From Opitutus sp. GAS368 (lineage in GTDB: Bacteria; Verrucomicrobiota; Verrucomicrobiia; Opitutales; Opitutaceae): 12,386 bases of DNA. Positions 6,787 through 12,386 of the stretch are shown here, piece by piece (the stretch's first letter is position 1; the number at the start of each line of letters is the position of its first letter). The translations under genes were made by a program, and so were the position numbers. The stretch is taken from the NCBI GenBank assembly GCA_945861235.1, contig CAMATV010000055.1, forward strand, positions 1 to 12,386, written 5' to 3'. Below the pieces are notes generated by a model that made no database searches, had not been told where the DNA came from, and saw only the letters and a list, made by a program, of their open reading frames with translations.

Positions 6787-8367
6787 TTGACTTCAGTGAG
6801 CGCAGCCGACTTCGCGTTTCTGATCGCCGAGAGCGACGTCGTTGACTGGTCGCTTCCGGCGGCGTTGGTCGTCGGCGGAGGGATCGGATTCTGGGTGGTC
6901 TGGCGCCTGACGCGGCACACCCGCCGGGCGGCCCATGAGCAGGCGGCGGAACTCATCGAAGTGGCTCGGCGCGAGGCGGCCGTCGGGGCTGAAGAGGTCA
7001 AGCAGAAGGCCGAGGCCGATGTTCAGGAAAAACGGGCCGAACTGAATCGTGAATTTGATCGGCGTGGAATCGAGAGCGACGTGCGGTTGCGCGAGATCCG
7101 GGCGCACGAAGAATCCCTCGCACTGCTCGATTACCAGTTGGAACAGCGGCATGAGCGGCTCAACCGCGAGAGTGCGGCTGTGAAGCAGGCCCGCGACGCG
7201 ATTCGCGGCCTCTCGAAAAGCGTGCGCAAGCGCCTCGAGGGCGTGTCCCAGATGGACGCGGAGGAGATTCGAAAACAATTGCGCGAGGAGGTCATGCTGG
7301 AGTGCGGCGACGAGTTGCGCGTCCTCCGCCGGGCCACACTCGAGAAATCCGAGCGCGAGCTGCAAACCGACGCCCACCGCATTCTGGTGGCGGCGATGCA
7401 ACGGATCGCCAGCAAGCCGAACAACGATCTGACCGCGACGATCGTGCAGCTCCCGAGTGAAGACATGAAGGGGCGCATCATCGGCCGCGAGGGTCGCAAT
7501 ATCAAATCGTTCGAGTCCGCCACCGGCGTCACGCTGCTGATCGACGAGTCGCCACAGATGGTGCTGATCTCGTCGTTCGACCCCGTGCGCCGCGAGGTGG
7601 CCCGCTCGGCGCTCGATGCGCTGGTGAAGGACGGTCGGATTCATCCAGCCTCGATCGAGGAATTTGTGAAACGCGCGGCGGATGAGATCGACCTCGTCAC
7701 GATTCAAGCCGGTGAGGAAGCGGTGACGAAGCTGAACATCAACGGGCTGCATCCCGAGATCATTAAATTGCTGGGTCGTCTCAAGTATCGGTTTTCCTAC
7801 AACCAAAACGTGCTCGATCACTCGGTGGAAACGGCGTTCCTCGCTTCGATGATTGCGAGCGAGGTCGGCCTCGACCCGAATGTCGCGAAGCGCGCCGGCC
7901 TGCTGCACGACGTGGGCAAGGCGGTGTCGGGCGAACTCGAGGGCAGCCACGCGGTGATTGGCGCGGAGTTCATCAAACGTTACGGCGAGACGCCCATCGT
8001 CGTGAACGCGGTGGCGGCGCACCATGAAGAGGTGAAGCCCGAGACGGTTTATGCGGGCTTGGTCATTCTCGCCGACACCATCTCGGCGGTGCGACCCGGA
8101 GCGCGCGCCGAGTCGATGACGAGCTACATCCAACGCCTTGGACGGCTTGAAAAACTCGCGGTGTCGATCGATGGCGTGCAACAGGCGTTTGCGATTCAGG
8201 CCGGCCGGGAAATTCGCGTCGTGGTTTCACCTCGGGAAGTCACCGACGACCGTGCCCGGGAAATCGCGAAGGAGCTGCGCGCCCGCATCGAGGCCGAGCT
8301 CCAATATCCGAGTACCATCAAGATCACGGTGATCCGGGAAAGCCGGTTTACCGAGACGGCGAGCTGA
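6787..8367 (+). CDS. rny: Ribonuclease Y
   Basis: Membrane-anchored endoribonuclease that starts mRNA decay in bacteria relying on it instead of, or beside, RNase E. Its 526 residues compare with 520 in B. subtilis. One transmembrane segment (about 22-40, LPAALVVGGGIGFWVVW) is followed by a long charged coiled coil (about 45-200). The KH RNA-binding domain (about 212-280) has the GREG loop at 233-236 in GRIIGREGRN. The HD domain (about 340-440) has the metal-binding H374/D375 in LLHDVGKA. The C-terminal domain ends YPSTIKITVIRESR, as is typical. The start is TTG at 6787; GTG at 6796 is possible. No ATG is available before the membrane segment, and no start further downstream would keep it. 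The next gene is queF, with only the repeat element between them, so read-through into queF is likely. Confidence 0.95.
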   Translation: MTSVSAADFAFLIAESDVVDWSLPAALVVGGGIGFWVVWRLTRHTRRAAHEQAAELIEVARREAAVGAEEVKQKAEADVQEKRAELNREFDRRGIESDVRLREIRAHEESLALLDYQLEQRHERLNRESAAVKQARDAIRGLSKSVRKRLEGVSQMDAEEIRKQLREEVMLECGDELRVLRRATLEKSERELQTDAHRILVAAMQRIASKPNNDLTATIVQLPSEDMKGRIIGREGRNIKSFESATGVTLLIDESPQMVLISSFDPVRREVARSALDALVKDGRIHPASIEEFVKRAADEIDLVTIQAGEEAVTKLNINGLHPEIIKLLGRLKYRFSYNQNVLDHSVETAFLASMIASEVGLDPNVAKRAGLLHDVGKAVSGELEGSHAVIGAEFIKRYGETPIVVNAVAAHHEEVKPETVYAGLVILADTISAVRPGARAESMTSYIQRLGRLEKLAVSIDGVQQAFAIQAGREIRVVVSPREVTDDRAREIAKELRARIEAELQYPSTIKITVIRESRFTETAS

Positions 8368-8463
8368 GTGGCGCCCACAGAATACACAGAATACTCGGAA
8401 GAGGGAATCGGGCGGTAAGAATGGGCTTTCATTCCGTGGGTTCAGTGTGTTCCGTGGGTCACC
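8368..8463. repeat. Palindromic intergenic element, copy 1 (9-base units)
   Basis: The whole spacer between rny and queF is one imperfect inverted repeat. Left arm 8374-8400 (CCCACAGAA start, GGAA end) and right arm 8432-8458 (TTCCGTGGG start and end) pair over 27 positions, 20 as Watson-Crick and 2 as G-U, around a 31-base loop. A further GTG/CAC extension reaches 8368 and 8462. Each arm is built of 9-base units: CCCACAGAA/TACACAGAA/TACTCGGAA on the left, TTCCGTGGG/TTCAGTGTG/TTCCGTGGG on the right. Its left arm is identical at 21 of 27 positions to that of the element at 9757-9840. The queF ATG follows one base after the structure. No transposase is nearby, so it is a REP- or MITE-like element of unknown mechanism. 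Confidence 0.75.
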
Positions 8464-8823
8464 ATGGCCGATCCCAAGATCCTCGAAACCTTCCCGAACC
8501 CCGCGCCGCATCGCGACTACGTGATCGAGCACTCGCACCACGAATTTACCTCGATGTGCCCCATCACGGGTCACCCGGATTTCGCGACCATCATCGTGCG
8601 TTTCGTGCCGGATAAGACGTGCGTCGAGTTGAAGTCGCTGAAGGTGTATTTCCACGGGTTTCGCAACGCCGGCATCTTCTTTGAAGCCGTGACCAACAAA
8701 ATTTGCGACGACCTCGGCGCGGTGCTGAAACCGCGCGAGCTCACCATCGTGGCCGACTGGAAAGGTCGCGGCGGCGTGACGTCCCGGGTGACGTGTGTCT
8801 GGTCGGGAAAAAAGAAACGCTGA
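8464..8823 (+). CDS. queF: NADPH-dependent 7-cyano-7-deazaguanine reductase (preQ0 reductase)
   Basis: Reduces the nitrile of preQ0 to the aminomethyl group of preQ1, the last step before the base is inserted into tRNA for queuosine. Its 119 residues place it in the short, unimodular QueF class (tunneling fold); B. subtilis QueF has 165. The catalytic cysteine C32 and aspartate D39 are in TSMCPITGHPDF. The QueF signature ELKSLKVYFHGFRNAG (55-70) is clear. The substrate-contacting glutamate E74 is kept, but the usual His before it (FHE) is Phe here (FFE). The ATG at 8464 places the family block correctly and follows directly on the palindromic element, with no Shine-Dalgarno sequence. Other queuosine genes are not in the window. 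It lies in the same orientation behind rny and converges on hisN. Confidence 0.93.
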   Translation: MADPKILETFPNPAPHRDYVIEHSHHEFTSMCPITGHPDFATIIVRFVPDKTCVELKSLKVYFHGFRNAGIFFEAVTNKICDDLGAVLKPRELTIVADWKGRGGVTSRVTCVWSGKKKR

Positions 8824-8979
8824 GTTTCCGGCGAGACGATGCGTGTCGGGACTGGGGGCGGCCGAGAGCGGCAGGGGGCGTGTGGTCCGGAAGTAACGCG
8901 TTCGGCGGACTCCTGTCGCGTGATATCTCGAAGCGGCTCCCGAGGGTGGTTTGGGGCGATTTGCCCTGAGTAACTCGCG
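8824..8979. other. Convergent spacer between queF and hisN
   Basis: No gene is visible. Possible weak terminator elements are GGGC (8954-8957) with GCCC (8963-8966) around 5 bases, and GTAAC (8970-8974) with GTTAC (8979-8983), which covers the hisN stop codon. An 8-base inverted repeat also links GTAACGCG (8893-8900) with CGCGTTAC (8976-8983). None has a U-tract, and all are short enough to arise by chance in GC-rich DNA. Confidence 0.3.
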
Positions 8980-9747
8980 TTACGATTTCAGGGCCGCCAG
9001 AACCGCGGCGTGCAGCGCGGGTGTCGTGCTCGCAATCGTCGATTCCGCAGGATAGGCCGAGCCACCGTGCCAGTCGGTAATGACGCCGCCGGCGCCGCGG
9101 ATGATCGGCACGAGGGCGGCGATGTCCCACGGGTTCATGATGGGATCGAGACACACGTCGGCCCAGCCGCTCGCCACGAGCAGGTAGCCGTAGCAATCTC
9201 CCCAAGTGCGGACGAGTTTTGCCTGGGCGAGCAGGCGGTCGCAGGCGGGGCCGTCTTGATATTTCGCGAGATTCAGCGTGTCGCTGGTGAGCAAGGTGGC
9301 GTCAGCGAGCCCAGGGGTGGCGCGACAGCGGACGGGGCGGTCGTTGAGCGTGGTGGTGACGCCGTCGCCGACCATGAGTTGACCGAGCACGGGCTGGTGG
9401 ATCACGCCGAGGACGGGCTGGCCGTGATGGAGGAGTGCGATCAAGGTGCCCCACAGCGGGACGCCGGTGATGAAGGCTTTGGTGCCGTCGATGGGATCGA
9501 GGACCCAAACGAATTCGGCGTCGGGGCGATCGCTGCCGAGTTCTTCGCCGATGATGCCGTGGGCGGGAAATTTTTTGGCGATGAGGCCGCGCATGAGTGC
9601 TTCGGCGCCGCGGTCGGCGAGCGTGACCGGCGAGGCGTCGCTCTTCGTTTCGACGGCGAGATCGAGGCGGCCGAAGTGCGGACGGATGAAGGCGCCGCTC
9701 GCGTGGGCGAGTTCGTTGCTGAAGGCGCGGTAGGGCGTGAGGTCCAC
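8980..9747 (-). CDS. hisN: Histidinol-phosphatase, inositol-monophosphatase family
   Basis: Predicted Mg-dependent phosphatase that removes phosphate from L-histidinol phosphate in histidine synthesis; cytoplasmic. From the GTG at 9745-9747 the protein has 255 residues, the usual size. Metal-site motifs are GEELG (67-71), WVLDPIDGTKAF (81-92, D84 and D87) and NPWDIAA (205-211, D208), followed by the AGG of GAGGVITDW. The segment GDCYGYLLVASGWADV (183-198) fits the HisN subgroup better than inositol-1-phosphatase or CysQ. The reading frame stays open far upstream, but those residues come from the repeat element and from antisense of the exonuclease gene (SSVGSVGHL), so the GTG just outside the repeat is preferred. 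There is no Shine-Dalgarno sequence. Other IMPase-type substrates cannot be excluded, and no further his genes are in view. Confidence 0.82.
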   Translation of the reverse strand: MDLTPYRAFSNELAHASGAFIRPHFGRLDLAVETKSDASPVTLADRGAEALMRGLIAKKFPAHGIIGEELGSDRPDAEFVWVLDPIDGTKAFITGVPLWGTLIALLHHGQPVLGVIHQPVLGQLMVGDGVTTTLNDRPVRCRATPGLADATLLTSDTLNLAKYQDGPACDRLLAQAKLVRTWGDCYGYLLVASGWADVCLDPIMNPWDIAALVPIIRGAGGVITDWHGGSAYPAESTIASTTPALHAAVLAALKS

Positions 9748-9756
9748 TGAAGCAAG

Positions 9757-9840
9757 GTGGCCCACGGAGCCCACAGAAGACACGGAAAAAATAGAGTCGG
9801 ATTTTTCATGGCCGTGTGTTGCGTAGTTTGCGTGGGCAAC
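9757..9840. repeat. Palindromic intergenic element, copy 2 (9-base units)
   Basis: Left arm 9761-9787 (units CCCACGGAG, CCCACAGAA, GACACGGAA) and right arm 9810-9836 (units beginning GGCCGTGTG, TTGCGTAGT, TTGCGTGGG) pair at 19 of 27 positions around a 22-base AT-rich loop, with a short extension out to 9757 and 9840. It is related to copy 1 at 8368-8463 by arm length, unit length and 21 of 27 identical left-arm bases. It lies between the divergent hisN and exonuclease genes. Its right arm contains both candidate exonuclease start codons or lies directly after one of them (ATG 9808, GTG 9832), so the element may also form part of the promoter and leader region. Confidence 0.7.
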
Positions 9841-10503
9841 ATTTGGACCGAGCAGCCGATATTTTTTGTCGATTTTGAAGGGAGCCGTGCGTCGGGGATT
9901 TTGGAGTTCGGGGTCGTCGAAGTGCAGCACGGCGCGGTGGCGAATGCGCGGACGCGGATGTGTCGGGCGACGGGGCGGGTGCGGCCGGAAGACACGGCGG
10001 TGCACGGGTTGAGCGAGGAAGCGGTGGCGACGCACGCACCGTTTTCGGAGGAGTGGAATTATTTTTCGAGTCTGCGCGAACTGGGCCCGCTCGCGGCGCA
10101 CTATGCGGGGGTGGAAAACGCGTTGTTGAAATCGGTCTGGCCGTATCCGCGCAGCTCGCCGGATTTCGCGCGCCCGGGAAAACGGGTGGCGGAGTGGGGG
10201 CCGTGGGTGGATTCGGCGCGGCTTTACTCGCAGCTCTACCCGCAACTGGAATCGGGGAAGCTCGAATCACTGGTGGCGGCGTGTGGCTTGCAGGGGGATT
10301 TGGAGAAGCATGCGGCGGCGTATTGCCCGCCGGATCGGCGGCACTATCACGCGGCGCTCTACGATGCTTTGGCGGGGGCACTCTTACTGGCGTCGCTCGC
10401 GCGTGAGCCGCAGATGTCGACGCTCTCGACGATGCAACTGCTCGCGCTCAGCACGCTCGACGGGGAGAAACGGGATGCGCTGCAGCAGGGGAGTTTGTTT
10501 TAG
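9808..10503 (+). CDS. DEDDh-type 3'-5' exonuclease with C-terminal clamp-like motif
   Basis: Predicted DnaQ-like exonuclease acting on DNA or RNA ends; about 231 residues from the ATG at 9808. Motif I is FFVDFEG (D22, E24), followed by HGLSEEAV (66-73). The motif II region reads AAHYAGVENALL, where E103 stands at the place of the usual Asp (HNAxFD). Motif III is HYHAALYDA (179-187) with the His-x4-Asp pair H181/D186 of the DEDDh subclass. The last five residues, QGSLF (227-231), match the consensus of bacterial sliding-clamp binding peptides. Start choice is open: ATG 9808 makes the first ten residues (MAVCCVVCVG) a translation of the repeat arm, and GTG 9832 gives a protein eight residues shorter that begins just before NIWTEQ. 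The gene diverges from hisN and is not obviously in an operon. Confidence 0.8.
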   Translation: MAVCCVVCVGNIWTEQPIFFVDFEGSRASGILEFGVVEVQHGAVANARTRMCRATGRVRPEDTAVHGLSEEAVATHAPFSEEWNYFSSLRELGPLAAHYAGVENALLKSVWPYPRSSPDFARPGKRVAEWGPWVDSARLYSQLYPQLESGKLESLVAACGLQGDLEKHAAAYCPPDRRHYHAALYDALAGALLLASLAREPQMSTLSTMQLLALSTLDGEKRDALQQGSLF

Positions 10504-10541
10504 TCGAGCGGGCAGCGACGGCAGTCGGTGCATTGGGACGA

Positions 10542-10570
10542 CCGCGCGCAGCACCAAAACCGTCGCGCGG
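10542..10570. terminator. GC-rich hairpin after the exonuclease gene
   Basis: CCGCGCG (10542-10548) and CGCGCGG (10564-10570) form a perfect 7-bp all-GC stem around a 15-base loop, 38 bases after the exonuclease stop. The placement suits a terminator, but no U-tract follows. Confidence 0.35.
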
Positions 10571-10641
10571 CGGAGAGGACATGGGCGGAAATGGGACACT
10601 TGATCGCTCCCGAGAAAACTCGTTGCGAGCAGGACCTTACG

Positions 10642-10708
10642 CCACGGGGCCGGAAGGGCGCCGCGAAATTGTAACCTATGAGGTGCCCATTTCGCGGTCG
10701 GCCCGTGG
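10642..10708 (+). promoter_or_regulatory. Nested hairpin upstream of uup, possible leader RNA
   Basis: An inner perfect 9-bp stem, CCGCGAAAT (10661-10669) with ATTTCGCGG (10689-10697), is enclosed by an outer 10-bp stem formed by 10642-10652 (one bulged G) and 10699-10708 (CGGCCCGTGG). An 8-base internal loop lies on the left and one base on the right. The 19-base inner loop can itself pair ACCT (10674-10677) with AGGT (10681-10684). GGGC at 10656-10659 in the internal loop can pair with GCCC at 10685-10688, giving a possible alternative or pseudoknot fold. The element ends 98 bases before the uup ATG. It may be a leader RNA, a terminator or a palindromic repeat. Confidence 0.5.
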
Positions 10709-10806
10709 GACTCGGCGGGGAAAAAGGGAGGGGAAGGCGAAGTGACAGCGAGCTGAACGCCGACCTTGCGCTGGGGCGGGAGCGTTGTGCAAGCTGTTGG
10801 GTTCAC

Positions 10807-12386
10807 ATGGCCATTGTCAGTCTTCTTGATGTCTCCCTGAGCTTCGGTGGCGCGCCGTTGCTCGATAAGGTCAATCTCCAGATTGACCGGGGCGAACGCG
10901 TCTGTCTCCTCGGCCGTAACGGTGCGGGCAAGTCCACGTTGATGAAGGTCATCACGGGTGAACTCAACGCCGACGTGGGCCAGGTTTTCCGCCAGGCTGG
11001 CGCGGTTTTCTCCAGTCTTCGGCAGGAAGTGCCGGCGGGATTAACGGGCACGGTGCGCACGGTGGTCGAGGGTGAGGGAGGCGCTTACGAAGTGCACAAT
11101 GACTGGGAGCGCCACGACCGCGTCGAGCGGCTGCTCGAGGGCATGGGGCTGCCGGTGGATCATGAGTTCGCGGCGTTGTCGGCAGGACAGAAGCGTCGTG
11201 TGCTCCTGGCGCGCGGACTGGTCGAGGAACCGCAGCTGCTGTTGCTTGATGAGCCGACGAACCATCTGGATTTGGAGTCCATCCAGTGGCTCGAAGAATT
11301 TTTGTTGGAGTGGGGTGGAGCGCTGCTGTTCGTGACGCACGACCGGGCGTTTCTGCGGAAGCTCGCGACGCGCATTGTCGAAGTCGACCGCGGCAAGCTC
11401 GTCGGTTGGGCGTGCGACTACGACACGTTTCTCGTGCGGAAAGAGGCTGTCCTGGAGGCCGAGGAGGTGGAGCGCGCGCAGTTCGATAAGAAACTCGCGC
11501 AGGAAGAAGTGTGGATCCGGCGGGGCGTGAAGGCGCAGCGGTCGCGGGCCAACAACCGCATCCATGCGCTCGAAAAAATGCGGGCCGAGCGGGCTGCACG
11601 TCGCGACCGCACGGGCAAGGCGACGATCACCGCGCAGGAGGCGGACCGTAGTGGGTTTAAGGTGATTGAGTGCAAAGAAGCGGGCTTTCGCTATGCGGAT
11701 GAAGGGCGCTGGATCGTGCGCGATTTGACGGTGCGGATCGAGCGCGGGGATAAGATCGGGATCGTGGGCCCCAACGGCGCCGGCAAAACGACGCTGCTGC
11801 GGCTCATGCTCGGGCAACTCGCGCCCAAGGTGGGTGCGGTCGAGCAAGGCACGCGATTGGAAGTGGTCTATTTCGATCAACTGCGCGCGCAGCTCGACGA
11901 GACGCTGCGGGTGCAGGATGCAGTGGCCGACGGCAATCCGACGGTGACGATCAATGGCAAGACGCGACACGTGATTTCCTACCTCGAAGATTTTCTCTTT
12001 GATCCGACGCGGGCGCGCACCCCGATCAAGGCGCTGTCGGGCGGCGAGCGGAACCGGCTGCTGCTCGCGCGACTCTTCACGAAACCGTGCAACGTGCTCG
12101 TGCTCGACGAGCCGACGAACGATCTCGATGCGGAGACGCTGGAGCTGTTGGAAGATTTGCTCGTGGAATTCGGCGGCACGCTGTTGCTCGTGAGCCATGA
12201 CCGCGCGTTTTTGAACGAAGTGTGCACGAGCCTGCTAGTCTTCGAAGGCGAAGGGCGCGTGGTGGAATATTTCGGCGGATACGACGACTGGCAGAAAGAA
12301 AAAGCCGCGAAGGCGGCGGCGGCGGCGCTGGCCGAGGAAAAAGCGAAGCGTGAGGCGAAGGAAGCGGCCGAAGCGGCGGCGGGCCC
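10807..12386 (+). CDS. uup: ABC-F family ATPase, Uup type (3' partial)
   Basis: Soluble tandem-ATPase protein of the ABC-F family; members act on the ribosome, and Uup in E. coli is also known for affecting precise transposon excision and for binding DNA. The frame is open from the ATG at 10807 to the window edge, 526 codons visible; E. coli Uup has 635. NBD1 has Walker A GRNGAGKST (36-44), signature LSAGQ (124-128) and Walker B DEPTNHLD (148-155). The linker/arm (about 215-290) has EEVWIRRGVKAQRSRANNR, typical of Uup. NBD2 has GPNGAGKTT (321-329), LSGGE (410-414) and DEPTNDLD (434-441). After NBD2 the YFGGYDDWQ segment and a Lys/Ala/Glu-rich run begin the C-terminal coiled-coil domain, which is cut off. 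There are no membrane segments, so it is not a transporter. NBD1 has Ala for the first signature Gly. Confidence 0.93.
   Translation, partial: MAIVSLLDVSLSFGGAPLLDKVNLQIDRGERVCLLGRNGAGKSTLMKVITGELNADVGQVFRQAGAVFSSLRQEVPAGLTGTVRTVVEGEGGAYEVHNDWERHDRVERLLEGMGLPVDHEFAALSAGQKRRVLLARGLVEEPQLLLLDEPTNHLDLESIQWLEEFLLEWGGALLFVTHDRAFLRKLATRIVEVDRGKLVGWACDYDTFLVRKEAVLEAEEVERAQFDKKLAQEEVWIRRGVKAQRSRANNRIHALEKMRAERAARRDRTGKATITAQEADRSGFKVIECKEAGFRYADEGRWIVRDLTVRIERGDKIGIVGPNGAGKTTLLRLMLGQLAPKVGAVEQGTRLEVVYFDQLRAQLDETLRVQDAVADGNPTVTINGKTRHVISYLEDFLFDPTRARTPIKALSGGERNRLLLARLFTKPCNVLVLDEPTNDLDAETLELLEDLLVEFGGTLLLVSHDRAFLNEVCTSLLVFEGEGRVVEYFGGYDDWQKEKAAKAAAAALAEEKAKREAKEAAEAAAG

Larger units (their letters stand above)
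10504..10806. other. Gene-free spacer between the exonuclease gene and uup
   Basis: This 303-base stretch has no convincing gene. A plus-strand frame at 10533-10745 exists but is Arg/Gly-rich, without family resemblance. It holds three inverted repeats: 10542-10570, a tiny CGAG-AAAA-CTCG hairpin at 10611-10622, and the large nested structure at 10642-10708. A promoter for uup must lie here, but no convincing -35/-10 pair was found, and no Shine-Dalgarno sequence precedes the uup ATG. Confidence 0.6.

Noticed and set aside
6793..8181. 462-codon minus-strand open frame across rny
   Set aside because: It lies wholly inside the well-supported RNase Y gene, its product is His/Arg-rich and it has no recognisable motif, so it is a codon-bias shadow.
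9757..9807. Earlier start of the exonuclease at 9757
   Set aside because: It would translate the left arm and loop of the palindromic element; the DEDD domain needs none of it, and starts at 9808 or 9832 are available.
8368..9840. CRISPR array or inverted-repeat transposon formed by the two repeat copies
   Set aside because: The units are 9 bases without spacers and the two copies are themselves hairpins; the genes between them (queF, hisN) are ordinary and no target-site duplication or transposase is seen.
9748..10245. N-terminal extension of hisN by 166 codons
   Set aside because: The extra residues are antisense to the exonuclease gene and the repeat element; the IMPase fold begins right after the GTG at 9747.
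10533..10745. 70-codon plus-strand frame in the spacer before uup
   Set aside because: Arg/Gly-rich product without hydrophobic core or family resemblance, it runs through the large hairpin and has no ribosome-binding site.
11041..12198. 385-codon minus-strand open frame across uup
   Set aside because: It is antisense to both ATPase domains of Uup and its translation is a shadow of the repeated Walker and signature regions.
1..12386. Defence, secondary-metabolite or other novel multi-gene system
   Set aside because: All complete genes fall into known households; the mix of orientations and pathways gives no sign of a cassette.

Overview
The window is ordinary-looking chromosomal DNA of high GC content. 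It encodes a Gram-negative cell: a KDO/LPS-precursor enzyme (KdsD) and a probable lipoprotein are present together with RNase Y, unimodular QueF, an inositol-monophosphatase-type HisN and a Uup-type ABC-F protein. This combination, and the near absence of Shine-Dalgarno sequences in front of the starts, fits a Verrucomicrobiota bacterium, perhaps an Opitutaceae relative. That assignment is an inference from gene content; no marker gene is present to settle it.

Layout. Positions 2-289 hold the C-terminal end of an unrecognised plus-strand gene, which faces a class I fumarase (455-2095, minus) across a spacer with a strong hairpin. Upstream of the fumarase on the minus strand are a Gfo/Idh/MocA oxidoreductase (2200-3453) and kdsD (3450-4439), which overlap by 4 bases. 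A 75-base divergent promoter region (4440-4514) separates kdsD from a plus-strand pair: a TPR/LysM envelope lipoprotein (4515-5420) and a class I/II aminotransferase (5424-6575). Then come rny (RNase Y, 6787-8367) and queF (8464-8823), which converge on hisN (8980-9747, minus). A DEDDh exonuclease (about 9808-10503, plus) diverges from hisN. After a 303-base gene-free spacer with strong hairpins, uup (10807 to the window end) runs off the edge.

The genes belong to separate household pathways: TCA cycle, LPS sugar synthesis, envelope, amino-acid transamination, RNA decay, queuosine, histidine and translation/DNA maintenance. They do not form one dedicated system. The signals that go beyond routine annotation are three. 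First, two homologous copies of an imperfect palindromic element built from 9-base units lie at 8368-8463 and 9757-9840; one fills the whole rny-queF spacer and the other overlaps the exonuclease start. Second, the exonuclease ends in a sliding-clamp-type QGSLF motif. Third, nested hairpins precede uup and a hairpin lies directly before the TTG start of rny.

I found no mobile-element gene, CRISPR array, tRNA or rRNA, and no convincing previously undescribed multi-gene system.
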